From Magnetospira sp. (GTDB taxonomy: Bacteria > Pseudomonadota > Alphaproteobacteria > Rhodospirillales > Magnetospiraceae): a DNA stretch of 34,070 nt. Position 1 is the stretch's first letter; the number at the start of each line of letters is the position of its first letter. The DNA is taken from contig JANQIL010000141.1 in the NCBI GenBank assembly GCA_028282245.1, forward strand, positions 1 to 34,070, written 5' to 3'. Below are positions 8,777 through 16,363 of this stretch, piece by piece. The notes beneath the pieces are model-generated. The model was not told where the DNA came from and did no database searches. It saw only the letters and a program-made list of their open reading frames with translations. A program made the translations under genes and the position numbers.

Positions 8777-9514
8777 TCAACTCAGGCTTTGCAACGCCGG
8801 AAACGCGCGCAAAAGCCAGCCGGAGACCGCCGTCAGGCCGCCGGTCATGATCAGAATGCCGGTGGCGACCAGCAGCAGCCCGAGGCCGATTTCGATCTTG
8901 CGCATGTGGCGCCGGAATCTGGCCAGGAAGGCCATGAAGCGGCTGGCGAAGGCGGCGGCGATCAGGAACGGGATGCCGAGGCCGGCGGTATAGACGCAGA
9001 GCAGCCAGACGCCATCCCGGATATTCTCGCCCTGTGACGCCTGAAACAGGATCATCGACAGGATCGGTCCCACGCAGGGGCTCCAGCCGAACGCGAAGGC
9101 GGCTCCGAACAGGAATGCCCCGAGCAGGCCGGCCGGCTTGCTGTCGATGTGCATCCGCTTCTCGTAATTGAGGAACGGGATGCGGATCGCCCCCATGAAA
9201 TGCAGCCCGAAGATGACGATCAGGCCCCCGCCGGCAATGGCAAGAGTGGATCTGTTCTGGGCCATGACTTGGCCCAGCGCCGTCGCCGAGGCGCCAAGCG
9301 GCACGAACACCGCGCCCAGGCCGATCACGAAGGCGAGGCCGGCCAACAGGGCGCCGCGGGTCACCCCGGCCGGTTTCTCGTCGGCCGTCAACTCGGCCAG
9401 CGAGTTGCCGGAGATGAACGACAGGTAGGCCGGCACCAGCGGCAGAATGCAGGGCGCCAGAAAGGTGCCGACGCCGGCGACCAGGGCAGCCAGGTACGAA
9501 ACGTGCAATTCCAT
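8777..9514 (-). CDS. CcdA/SoxV-like thiol-disulfide electron transporter
   Basis: This inner-membrane protein of the DsbD/CcdA family carries reducing equivalents from cytoplasmic thioredoxin to periplasmic thiol proteins. It has 245 residues and six hydrophobic segments. The redox cysteine pair is Cys22 in FLAPCILPLVPAY and Cys147 in GWSPCVGP, both with the typical flanking prolines. It is the last gene of the sox operon, 19 bases after soxB. That position and family match SoxV, which in Paracoccus supplies electrons needed for Sox function. The SoxS-like thioredoxin at 15638-16009 is a plausible recipient. From sequence alone a general role in cytochrome c maturation (CcdA) cannot be excluded, so no symbol is assigned. 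Confidence 0.9.
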   Translation of the reverse strand: MELHVSYLAALVAGVGTFLAPCILPLVPAYLSFISGNSLAELTADEKPAGVTRGALLAGLAFVIGLGAVFVPLGASATALGQVMAQNRSTLAIAGGGLIVIFGLHFMGAIRIPFLNYEKRMHIDSKPAGLLGAFLFGAAFAFGWSPCVGPILSMILFQASQGENIRDGVWLLCVYTAGLGIPFLIAAAFASRFMAFLARFRRHMRKIEIGLGLLLVATGILIMTGGLTAVSGWLLRAFPALQSLS

Positions 9515-9533
9515 GGCGCGCGGTCTCCCCGTG

Positions 9534-11222
9534 TCAGGCGCCGACGATCTCGATGGCCCGATTCTCGGGCAGATCGATCACCCCCTTGCGTTGAATGTGG
9601 TTGGACACCACGTCCCAGATCGGCGGACCATCGGTGCCCTCGTTGACCGAGGCCCAGCCGCCCACCGTGTAGGTCCTGGACGGGTCGATGGGGTCGCCGG
9701 TCGCCAGCAGGGTCATGTTGGAGATGCGCCGGCCCATCGTCTGGCCGATGTCGATGCGGTAGCCGAGGCCGCCGACCCGCACCATGTCGCCGCCCTGCTG
9801 ATAATACGGATCGGGATTGAACAGGTTGTCGGCCACATCCTCCAGGATGGTCTTGAGCATCTCGCCGGTCATCTGGCTGCGGTAACATTCGGGATAGGTG
9901 ATGCCCGTCTGGTGGTACACGTGCTCGACCAGGATGTCCTCGCCCGGCGGCAGGGAGGAGCCCCAGCGGAATCCGGGAGACAGGGCGATCTGGCAGTCCC
10001 GTTCCTCGATCACCGCCTGGCAGATCAGATCGTCGAAGGTTCCGTTGAAGTTGCCGCGTCGGTAAAGCAGCGAGTCCGTTCGGCCCAGCACGCGATTGAT
10101 CTCGCTGGAATAGGGGGCCCGGATGTCGTCGATCAGCCGGGCCATTTCGGGGTCCGGAGCGATGACGTCGGAGAACACCGGAATCAGCTTGAACCGGTGA
10201 TCGGCGACCCGCTTGTTCTCCACCCGCAGATCCAGGCGGGCCAGGAATTTGCCGTGCGAGCCGGAGGCCACCAGCAGGGTGTCGCCGACCCGGATCACGC
10301 CGGGCATGGCGTCATGGGTATGGCCGGTCAGCAGAACGTCGATGCCCCGGACCCGGGAGGCCAGCTTGCGATCCACGTCGAACCCGTCATGACTGGCCAG
10401 AACCACCAGATCGGCCCCCTCGTCGCGCGCCTTGTCCACGTGTTCCTGGACCAGGGCGTCGCGGATGCCGAACGACCATCGCGGGATCATGTGGCGCGGA
10501 TTGGCGACCGGGGTGTAGGGGAATGCCTGACCGATGACCGCCACCTTGACGCCGCCGCGCTCGAAATAGGCATGGCTGTCGAACACCGGCTCCTCGAAAT
10601 CGGTGTCGACCACGTTGCCGCACAGGAACGGGAAATCGAGCATGCCGATCAGCTCGCGCACCCGGTCCTCGCCGTGGGTGAATTCCCAGTGCGCGGTCAT
10701 GGCGTCCACTCCCAGCGCGTTCATGGCCCGCACCATGTCGGCGCCGCGCGTCTTGAGCGCCGTGTAGGAGCCCTGCCAGGTGTCGCCATTGTCGATCAAG
10801 AGGGTGTTGTTCGGGCGTTCGGCGCGGATCGCCTTGACGAGGGTGGCCATGTGGGCGAGACCGCCGACCCGGCCGTGGTCGCGCGACAGATCGGCGAAAT
10901 CCAGGCTGGTGAAGGCATGGGCCTCGGGGGTTCCGGCGATCAACCCGAAATGATCGAGAAATGCCTTGCCGGTCAGGTGCGGCGGCAGCCCGCGTGCCTC
11001 GCCGACCCCGATGTTGACCGACGGCTCGCGGAACCACAGGGGCACCAGCTGGGCGTGGATATCGGTGAAATTGAGCAGGGTGACCTGACCCAGGGGGGCG
11101 AAACTCAGCAGCGCGTCCTGCGTCAGGTGGCCGCGCGACGCGGCCCGGGAGACGCCGCCCAGCGGCCCCGCGAGGGCGGCGGTGGCGGCGGCGACCTGAA
11201 GGAAATCGCGGCGAGTGAGCAT
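9534..11222 (-). CDS. soxB: SoxB, dimanganese sulfate thiohydrolase
   Basis: SoxB hydrolyses sulfate from the S-thiosulfonate attached to SoxY in the periplasm. The chosen start gives 562 residues, the usual length, and a Tat-type signal with RRDFLQ at residues 4-9 followed by an Ala-rich core; longer upstream starts would bury this signal. Metallophosphoesterase motifs are present: DIH at 54-56, NGDTWQGS around 145-152 (Asp147), HWEF at 178-181 in the position of the nucleotidase NHE motif, and GHTHD further on. The C-terminal 5'-nucleotidase-like domain is intact. It lies between soxA (109-base gap) and the ccdA-like gene. Identification as SoxB rather than a generic 5'-nucleotidase rests on FTDIHAQL, HWEFTHGEDR and the surrounding sox genes. 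Confidence 0.96.
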   Translation of the reverse strand: MLTRRDFLQVAAATAALAGPLGGVSRAASRGHLTQDALLSFAPLGQVTLLNFTDIHAQLVPLWFREPSVNIGVGEARGLPPHLTGKAFLDHFGLIAGTPEAHAFTSLDFADLSRDHGRVGGLAHMATLVKAIRAERPNNTLLIDNGDTWQGSYTALKTRGADMVRAMNALGVDAMTAHWEFTHGEDRVRELIGMLDFPFLCGNVVDTDFEEPVFDSHAYFERGGVKVAVIGQAFPYTPVANPRHMIPRWSFGIRDALVQEHVDKARDEGADLVVLASHDGFDVDRKLASRVRGIDVLLTGHTHDAMPGVIRVGDTLLVASGSHGKFLARLDLRVENKRVADHRFKLIPVFSDVIAPDPEMARLIDDIRAPYSSEINRVLGRTDSLLYRRGNFNGTFDDLICQAVIEERDCQIALSPGFRWGSSLPPGEDILVEHVYHQTGITYPECYRSQMTGEMLKTILEDVADNLFNPDPYYQQGGDMVRVGGLGYRIDIGQTMGRRISNMTLLATGDPIDPSRTYTVGGWASVNEGTDGPPIWDVVSNHIQRKGVIDLPENRAIEIVGA

Positions 11223-11331
11223 GGCGGCCTCACGTATCGGTGCGTGTGGTTCGCGGACCTGCGCGGGACGAAGGGCGACGCGCGCCAAGCACGAGGCGTC
11301 GGCGCCCTTGAGGAACTGTTGGCCTCGCCGC

Positions 11332-12168
11332 TCAGCGGCGCACCGACGGCGCCTCCGACGGCAGGCCGTTCGACCGCCACATCACGAACAGTTCGAGGTT
11401 CGTGTATTCCTCCGATCCGCGCTTGAAGGGCTCGGCCCGGATGTTCTTGTTGCATCCCGTGAACCGGCGGTGCAGGGACCCCAGTTTCTGCCACTTCAGG
11501 CGGTAGGTGGGAAAGCCGTTGCCCATGCCGTGGCTCAGCAGGTCGGCCCGGATCATGTTGCCGGCATTGTCCAGGTGGCACATGTTGCAGGACAGGTCCA
11601 GTTGGCCGCGCCGCTGGAAATAGAACTCGCGACCCTTCTCGAAGAACGGCCGGGCCGGGCCATCGATCGCCACGTCGATCGGCATGCCGCGCGATTGCAG
11701 CTTCACGTGGGCGGTCATGCCGAGCATCTGATCGGACTCCCATTTCCAGGCGTCGGCGCCCATCCGCTCGGTGCGGCATTCGTTGATGACGTGTTCCAGG
11801 GCCGCCATATTGGCGGTCTTGTCCCGGTACTTGGGATATCCGAGCGAAACCCCCTTCAGGGTCTCCACGGCGCCGTGGCAGTCGGCGCAGGACTTGCCCG
11901 CGGTGCCCTCGGCCGCGCCCCACAGGTCCTCGGCCAGACCGACCCAGGTGAAGGCGGGGTTCTTGAAATCGTCCTCCTGCATGTCGCGGGTGGCGACGGT
12001 TGCGTAGACGTAGCCCGAGTGCTTGTCCCCCACGATGTGGTCCTTGATTCGTGGGTCGTTCATGATATCGCCGTAGACGGCGCTGCCCTCCTGGGCGGCG
12101 CCGGTGGTCGCGGCAAGCAGCAGGACCGCCGCGACCACGCCCGGGACACCCGTCCAGTACCGCCTCAT
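11332..12168 (-). CDS. soxA: SoxA, dihaem cytochrome c of the SoxAX complex
   Basis: With SoxX this periplasmic protein oxidatively couples thiosulfate to the SoxY cysteine. The 278-residue precursor has a Sec-type signal (about 1-25). Two haem-binding motifs are visible, CADCH at 94-98 and CNMCH at 194-198, so this is the dihaem type. Cys239 in RRFTGCNK, followed by RAEPF, fits the active-site cysteine that ligates haem and is modified to persulfide in characterised SoxA. Cys131 is an additional cysteine outside the haem motifs. The gene lies between soxZ and soxB in a colinear minus-strand operon. The ATG at 12168 follows a purine-rich stretch containing GGGAGG, supporting the start. Confidence 0.96.
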   Translation of the reverse strand: MRRYWTGVPGVVAAVLLLAATTGAAQEGSAVYGDIMNDPRIKDHIVGDKHSGYVYATVATRDMQEDDFKNPAFTWVGLAEDLWGAAEGTAGKSCADCHGAVETLKGVSLGYPKYRDKTANMAALEHVINECRTERMGADAWKWESDQMLGMTAHVKLQSRGMPIDVAIDGPARPFFEKGREFYFQRRGQLDLSCNMCHLDNAGNMIRADLLSHGMGNGFPTYRLKWQKLGSLHRRFTGCNKNIRAEPFKRGSEEYTNLELFVMWRSNGLPSEAPSVRR

Positions 12169-12223
12169 GGCGTGAGTCCTCCCTGTCTTATTCTATTTTG
12201 TTCGCGCCACGGGCAACGGTCCG

Positions 12224-12550
12224 TCAGCCGACCTGGATCGATTTGGTTTCCGACACGGACTCGCCCGTGTCGTCGGTCCAGGTGAAGGTGTATTCGCCGC
12301 TCTCCGTGGCACGCTGAAAGAAGGCGATGTAGGGGTTGGCCGAAACCGCCGGTTCCAGTTTCATCGTGAACACGGTCTTGCCGTTGAAGTCGCAGGTGAA
12401 GGTGTTGACGATGTCGCGCGGGATCGGCTGTCCGTCCTTGTCCTTGCGCAAGCCGGTCTCCATCTTGTGCGTGACCAGGGTCTTGATCTGAAAGACTTCG
12501 CCCTTGGCGGCCGATTTCGGCACTTTCACGCGCGGCCTGGATGCTGCCAT
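12224..12550 (-). CDS. soxZ: SoxZ, partner of the SoxY carrier
   Basis: SoxZ forms the SoxYZ heterodimer that carries sulfur intermediates in the periplasm. The 108-residue protein has no signal peptide, as expected because it is exported with SoxY. It shows the typical opening PRVKVPKSAAKGEVFQIKTL, then HKMETGLRKD, PRDIVNTFTCDFNG, and a final beta-rich region ending ETKSIQVG. Length and fold pattern match the family. A single cysteine (FTCDFNG) is present. It sits 48 bases after soxY and 55 before soxA. Confidence 0.95.
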   Translation of the reverse strand: MAASRPRVKVPKSAAKGEVFQIKTLVTHKMETGLRKDKDGQPIPRDIVNTFTCDFNGKTVFTMKLEPAVSANPYIAFFQRATESGEYTFTWTDDTGESVSETKSIQVG

Positions 12551-12598
12551 TGCTCGAAACTCCTCGTTGGTGTCCGTGTTGTCGTCGGGCGTCGGCGG

Positions 12599-13084
12599 TC
12601 AGCCGCCGCAGCCGCCGACGGTGACCTTGACTTCCTTCTTGCCGGAAATCACCGATCCGTCGCTCAGTTCGGCGATCGCCACCACGTTCTGGGTCCGTGC
12701 CATGCGAATCCGGGTCGAGGCCTCGGCCTTGCCGCAGGCGGGGGTCAACTCGAAGGTGCATAGGCCCGGGTTCGGGTTGCCTTCGGCCACGACGTGAATC
12801 TTGGTCACGTGATCGGCGTCGGTCATTGGGCTATCGACGGTGACCGTCACCGGCACCGTGTTGCCGTTCTCGGCGATCGGCGGCAGGTCGATGGCCACTC
12901 GCGGGTCGTCGACCGGGTTTCTGCCGCCGGTCAGTTCGCTCGCCCATTTGGCCGCGTCTTCCGGGGCCGCGTCGGCGTTGCGCGCGGTCATGCCGGCGCC
13001 CGCCGCGACCAGGGCTCCACCGCCGAGCGCGCCCAGGAGGCCGCGCCGGTTGAGCGTCAGCGAAGTACTGCGTTGCTGGGTCAT
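12599..13084 (-). CDS. soxY: SoxY, sulfur carrier with C-terminal GGCGG arm
   Basis: The 161-residue precursor has a Tat signal (NRRGLLGALGGG, arginines at 13-14) and ends in GGCGG. Cys159 there is the swinging-arm residue on which thiosulfate is loaded and cleaved. The middle contains NPNPGLCTFELTPACGKAE and TRIRMARTQNVVAIAELSDG, characteristic of SoxY. The two cysteines in LCTF and PACG are an oddity: in SoxY sequences I remember these positions are usually other residues, so a structural disulfide is possible here. It is preceded by soxX (65-base gap) and followed by soxZ. The ATG at 13084 puts the Tat motif at the correct distance from the N-terminus. Confidence 0.96.
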   Translation of the reverse strand: MTQQRSTSLTLNRRGLLGALGGGALVAAGAGMTARNADAAPEDAAKWASELTGGRNPVDDPRVAIDLPPIAENGNTVPVTVTVDSPMTDADHVTKIHVVAEGNPNPGLCTFELTPACGKAEASTRIRMARTQNVVAIAELSDGSVISGKKEVKVTVGGCGG

Positions 13085-13149
13085 TTCGTCGAGTTCTCCT
13101 CGTGGTCTCCGTATTGGAATCGTGAGCTTGCGAAGGCATCTTCGCAGAT

Positions 13150-13617
13150 TTAGTCCGTGTCGTCCCTAAGGGTCTTGAGATAGGCCACCACATCCTCGAC
13201 CTCCTGCGGCGTCAGGATGGTCTTGCCCCGGAACTGTTTGGCGACCCGGTGCAGGCCGCTGATCCGGTAGAAGGAGGGCATCATGGTGTCCGGATTGACG
13301 ATCTTCGGATTGACGATCCGCAGTCGCAGCTCGGCCTCTGGCATGCGGCTGCCGACACCGGCCAGATCCGGCGCCACTTCTCCGTGATACTGCGCGTCCG
13401 GAATCGGCATTTTGTGGCAGGCGAGGCAGTTTCCCTTATTGCGCCGAATGGCGATCTCGCGGCCCCGCTCCGGATCGCCCGGTTGGCCGGACAGGTATTC
13501 AGGGATACCATTTCCGACCACGAAGAACGCGGCCAAATCCCCGGCCTGGGCCTCGCCCGCCGCGAGGCCCGCCAAGCACAACGCCCACAGGGCGCGCGGT
13601 ATCGCCTTGGATCGCAT
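13150..13617 (-). CDS. soxX: SoxX, monohaem cytochrome c of the SoxAX complex
   Basis: This is the periplasmic partner of SoxA and the first gene of the operon. The 155-residue precursor has a Sec signal ending near GEAQA (about residue 25), one haem motif CLACH at 64-68, and TMMPSFY at 111-117 providing the likely Met axial ligand. The C-terminal helix LTPQEVEDVVAYLKTL is typical of class I cytochromes c. A strong ribosome-binding site (AGGGAGG) lies just before the ATG at 13617. The AT-rich leader upstream should hold the sox promoter, though no box pair there is convincing. Confidence 0.95.
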   Translation of the reverse strand: MRSKAIPRALWALCLAGLAAGEAQAGDLAAFFVVGNGIPEYLSGQPGDPERGREIAIRRNKGNCLACHKMPIPDAQYHGEVAPDLAGVGSRMPEAELRLRIVNPKIVNPDTMMPSFYRISGLHRVAKQFRGKTILTPQEVEDVVAYLKTLRDDTD

Positions 13618-13785
13618 AGGTCCTCCCTGTTTTTTTTATCGTTGCGTCGTTTGTTCGGGGGATCGCCCCACCCGATTGGAAAGCTACTAATTTGTAAGTG
13701 GGCAATCAACCCATATGTTTCTATACGCAGGTAGTTTGTGAAATAATTGCAATAAAATAACGTGAAGCCGGCGTGCCGCTCAGCG

Positions 13786-13893
13786 TCATTCCGAAAGGGT
13801 ACGGAAATTGGTCCGCCGCGCGGTGGCGCCGAACACCGTTCCGGCCGCGAAACCGCCGACCGAAACCAGCGCGGCGGGAGAAAACGCGTCCAT
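13786..13893 (-). pseudogene. Possible N-terminal remnant of a YeeE/YedE-type sulfur transporter
   Basis: A 35-codon frame starts at ATG 13893 and stops at 13786. It encodes a hydrophobic segment followed by VFGATARRTNFRTL. This closely resembles the opening of YeeE/YedE (SoxT-like) thiosulfate or sulfur transporters, where a glycine-rich helix leads into FGAxxQRTNFCTMG. The frame stops directly after this motif, and I see no continuation of the family in any frame downstream. The conserved cysteine is Arg here. Being in the sox regulatory region fits the family, which is commonly found with sox genes. It may be a truncated relic or, less likely, a small membrane peptide. The assignment is from remembered motifs over a short stretch. 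Confidence 0.45.
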
Positions 13894-13894
13894 G

Positions 13895-13922
13895 GATTAC
13901 CCCACGAGGGTTCTGGGTAATC
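13895..13922. promoter_or_regulatory. Inverted repeat, possible operator
   Basis: GATTACCC at 13895-13902 and GGGTAATC at 13915-13922 form perfect 8-base arms around a 12-base spacer. The centre-to-centre distance is 20 bases, about two helical turns, as expected for a dimeric regulator. It lies between the divergent sox operon and the dsrE2 side, just upstream of the YeeE-like remnant. No regulator gene for it is recognised in the window. Confidence 0.35.
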
Positions 13923-14018
13923 GGGTTTCGCCATCGCCGACGGTGAATACGAAAATCCTACCACAATCCCCCCAAATCCATTAGAGTGCGGTTAATTAGG
14001 AAACACTAAACTAATAAA

Positions 14019-14031
14019 CCCGTTAAACGGG
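14019..14031. promoter_or_regulatory. Short palindrome upstream of dsrE2
   Basis: CCCGTTAAACGGG is a perfect 6-base-arm palindrome with one central base, 45 bases before the dsrE2 start and inside an AT-rich leader. It could be an operator or simply part of a leader hairpin. There is no T-run after it, so it is not a terminator. Confidence 0.3.
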
Positions 14032-14075
14032 CGCGATTTCACGTCTTGAAAATCAAACGGTTAGGGAGACACCGC

Positions 14076-14570
14076 ATGAGCAATACCGACGGCAAGAAGA
14101 TGAGCATCATTGTCACCAAGGGAACCCTCGACTGGGCCTACCCGCCGTTCATCCTGGCCACCACCGCGGCCAGCCTGGGCGTCCAGGTGACACTGTTCTT
14201 CACCTTCTACGGCCTGCAACTCCTGAAAAAGGACCTGGGGCACCTGAAGATTTCCACGTTGGGCAACCCCGGCATGGAAATGCCCATGGGCGGCATGCAC
14301 ATGTCGATGCCGAACGTGGTCTCGATGCTGCCCGGAGTCGATTCAATGGCCTCGTCGATGATGAAGGGCCTGATGAAGAAGAAGGGCGTCGCCTCGCTGG
14401 AAGACCTGCGCGAGGCCACCCAAGACCTCGAATGCCGGATGATCGCCTGTCAGATGACGGTGGACCTGTTCGAGCTCAAGCAGGACCAACTCATCGACGG
14501 ACTGGAGTACGCCGGGGCGGCCACCTGGGTCGAGGTCGCCACCGACTCCGAAATCAACCTGTTCATATGA
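14076..14570 (+). CDS. DsrE2-type (DsrE/DsrF/DrsH-like) sulfur relay protein
   Basis: The 164-residue protein matches the DsrE2 branch of the DsrE/F/H superfamily. It opens with KMSIIVTKGTLDWAYPPFILATTAASLG, has a hydrophobic segment VTLFFTFYGLQLL, a Met/Gly-rich middle (MEMPMGGMHMSMPN) and conserved cysteines in LECRMIACQMTVDLF. Family members pass persulfide sulfur with TusA and rhodanese in sulfur-oxidising bacteria, and a tusA gene lies 820 bases downstream on the same strand. The hydrophobic segment may make it membrane-associated. The ATG at 14076 follows TTAGGGAGA; a possible TTG start 30 bases upstream is less likely. It faces away from the sox operon, sharing its regulatory region. 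Confidence 0.88.
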   Translation: MSNTDGKKMSIIVTKGTLDWAYPPFILATTAASLGVQVTLFFTFYGLQLLKKDLGHLKISTLGNPGMEMPMGGMHMSMPNVVSMLPGVDSMASSMMKGLMKKKGVASLEDLREATQDLECRMIACQMTVDLFELKQDQLIDGLEYAGAATWVEVATDSEINLFI

Positions 14571-14653
14571 TCCGATGAAATCGGACCCATGACCGAGGCA
14601 TGCGGGCGCGGTCGCGCCGGCAGTCCGCAACCGCGAGGAGTTTCGATCGCGCC

Positions 14654-15229
14654 ATGCCCAAGAGCACGCTCATTGCCGTCGCCGCCATCGCGGCGGTTCA
14701 TGCCTCGGCCCAGCCGGCCGGGGCAGAGGATCTCACCGCCCTCACGGCCGAGGCCAAGGGGATCGCGATGGAATTCGCCAACACGCTCAAGTCGGAGCTC
14801 AAATCCGGACTGATCGATGGCGGGCCGGAGTCGGCGATCGAGGTCTGCAACCGAAAGGCGCCGGAGATCGCCAAAAAGTTGGAGGCTCGCCACGGATGGC
14901 GGATCAGCCGCACCAGCCTGCGCCTGCGTAACGAGAAGAACGCGCCCGATCCGTTTGAAAAAGAGGCACTTCGGAAGTTCGACGCCGATCTGGAAATGGG
15001 CGCCGATCCGAGCACCATGATGGTCGCCGACGTGGTCGAAACCAGCGATGGCAAGGCGTTTCGGTTCGTGAAGGCGATTCCGGTGGCCAGCGTTTGCCTT
15101 GGCTGCCATGGCGAGTCCCTGGATCCGGACGTCGCCGCCAAGCTGGCCGAGATGTATCCGGGCGACGACGCGATCGGCTATCAGATGCTCGACCTTCGGG
15201 GCGCCTTCACGCTTGAAAAGCCGCTTTAG
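14654..15229 (+). CDS. Periplasmic monohaem protein with DUF3365 (Tll0287-like) domain
   Basis: The 191-residue precursor starts MPKSTLIAVAAIAA and has a Sec signal ending near PAGAED (about residue 24). The domain shows AIEVCNRKAPEIAK, WRISRTSLRLRNEKNAPDPFE and one c-type haem motif CLGCH at 148-152, followed by AEMYPGDDAIGYQMLDLRGAF. This pattern is that of DUF3365/Tll0287-like haem proteins, proposed redox or sensor domains. Cys65 may pair or serve as an additional ligand. The start at 14654 is chosen because it places the signal peptide at the N-terminus. Its place between dsrE2 and tusA suggests a link with sulfur-compound redox chemistry, but its function is unknown. Confidence 0.85.
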   Translation: MPKSTLIAVAAIAAVHASAQPAGAEDLTALTAEAKGIAMEFANTLKSELKSGLIDGGPESAIEVCNRKAPEIAKKLEARHGWRISRTSLRLRNEKNAPDPFEKEALRKFDADLEMGADPSTMMVADVVETSDGKAFRFVKAIPVASVCLGCHGESLDPDVAAKLAEMYPGDDAIGYQMLDLRGAFTLEKPL

Positions 15230-15393
15230 GCGGCGGGCGCCACGGGCCGCTGCTCGGCGGTGTTGCGGGGCCTTCGACGGACGGCTAAAGTTGGCCTCCG
15301 AAGGTATCTTAATCATGCGGCGATGAATGCCGCGTCGGAAACAACGGGGTTGGGAACACGGGTTCCCGCGCCAAGGGATAAGGAAGGAAACCA

Positions 15394-15621
15394 ATGAGCG
15401 TTGAATTGGATGCCAAGGGCCTCAATTGCCCGCTGCCCATCCTCAAGGCCAAGAAGGCGATCAAGGACCTGCCGGCCGGCGACGTGCTGCGCGTTCTGTC
15501 GACCGATCCGGGCTCGGTGAAGGATTTCGAGGCCTTCTGCCGGTCGACCGGCAACGAGTTGCTGAGCAGCGCGGACGACGGCGGCGTTTATACGTTCGAG
15601 ATCAAGAAGACCGCCGCCTGA
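15394..15621 (+). CDS. tusA: TusA-family sulfur carrier
   Basis: The 75-residue cytoplasmic protein has the hallmark LDAKGLNCPLPILKAKKAI near the N-terminus. The cysteine in the CPxP motif carries persulfide sulfur. The rest (GDVLRVLSTDPGSVKDFEAFCRSTGN, then a final beta strand) matches the two-layer alpha-beta fold of TusA/SirA. In sulfur oxidisers TusA works with DsrE-type proteins and rhodanese. The dsrE2 gene upstream makes that role more likely here than tRNA thiolation alone. A purine-rich AAGGAAGG ribosome-binding site precedes the ATG. The SoxS-like gene begins 16 bases after its stop. Confidence 0.93.
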   Translation: MSVELDAKGLNCPLPILKAKKAIKDLPAGDVLRVLSTDPGSVKDFEAFCRSTGNELLSSADDGGVYTFEIKKTAA

Positions 15622-15637
15622 CCCGGCTTTCGTGGCC

Positions 15638-16009
15638 ATGCGACTGATCAACGCGATTTTCCGGCCTCTCGGGCTGGGGATCGCGTTGTTGGTTTTTGCG
15701 TCTCCCGCCGCCGCCGCCGAACTGGTCATGTTTCACGAGGAGGGCTGCCCCTGGTGCGCGGCCTGGGAGAAGGCGATCGGCGGCACCTACCACAAGACCG
15801 AGGAGGCCGACGGGTTGCCGTTGCGCCGGGTCGACCTGCATGCCGAGCGCCCGCCCGACCTGCGCGATCTCGACAAGCCGGTGCTCTTCAGCCCGACCTT
15901 CGTGGTGATCGGCGACGACGGGCGCGAGGTAGGACGCATCACCGGCTATCCGGGCGAGGAGTTCTTCTGGTTCCTGCTCGGTGAATTACGTACCAAGCTG
16001 GATAAATAG
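15638..16009 (+). CDS. SoxS-like periplasmic thioredoxin-fold protein
   Basis: The 123-residue precursor has a signal peptide ending near AAAAEL. Its thioredoxin-like domain contains the redox motif CPWC in HEEGCPWCAAWEKAIG, then LPLRRVDLH and LFSPTFVVIGDDGREVGRITGYPGEEFFW, including the cis-proline region SPTFVV. This pattern resembles SoxS of Paracoccus, a periplasmic reductant implicated in reactivating SoxYZ. A GTG six bases earlier is an alternative start. It directly follows tusA. With the CcdA/SoxV-like membrane protein it could form a complete route for electrons into the periplasmic sulfur carrier; that link is inferred from families and neighbourhood. Confidence 0.85.
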   Translation: MRLINAIFRPLGLGIALLVFASPAAAAELVMFHEEGCPWCAAWEKAIGGTYHKTEEADGLPLRRVDLHAERPPDLRDLDKPVLFSPTFVVIGDDGREVGRITGYPGEEFFWFLLGELRTKLDK

Positions 16010-16363
16010 GACGGCGGCGGATACACCACGCCGACCGCTCATCGGTCTTGCCCGGGAAGCGCTGATCGGTTTCCGGGCGCCCTCCCTGGAGCGGGCGAAA
16101 CGGGCCGCCGCTTGCGCTCGGATCGGGGGATGGCCTGTTCGAAGCCCTGAATTTCAAGTGTTCCGATCGCGAAACGCGCGGGTTGGCGCGTGGTCGCCGG
16201 ACCGCCGGATGCTTTCGTGGCGGTTCGGATCGCCGCGCGATGCCGGCGCGGGGCGGTTTGGACACGGAATTCCCGAAGACGCGATGGTTGCGAACGAATA
16301 CCCAGCCGCGACAATGTCATGTAGAATAGGCGCGAACGACGGCAAGGGCGAGAGAATTGGACG
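16010..16363 (+). other. 354-base region without a convincing gene
   Basis: No frame here has the third-position GC pattern of neighbouring genes or a recognisable motif. A perfect small hairpin, GACCG-CTCAT-CGGTC, lies shortly after the SoxS-like gene but lacks a following T-run, so it is a poor terminator. The last 60 bases become AT-richer and should contain the promoter of the cyclic-nucleotide-binding protein gene; the best boxes (TTGCGA, then GACAAT after 16 bases) are weak. Confidence 0.4.

Noticed and set aside
13629-13640. A run of eight T residues upstream of soxX as a terminator
   Set aside because: No stable GC stem precedes it on the strand that would use it; on the minus strand it is an A-run in the soxX leader.
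13281-13964. A 227-codon minus-strand frame across the sox leader
   Set aside because: It overlaps soxX out of frame and passes through an AT-rich leader without coding character.
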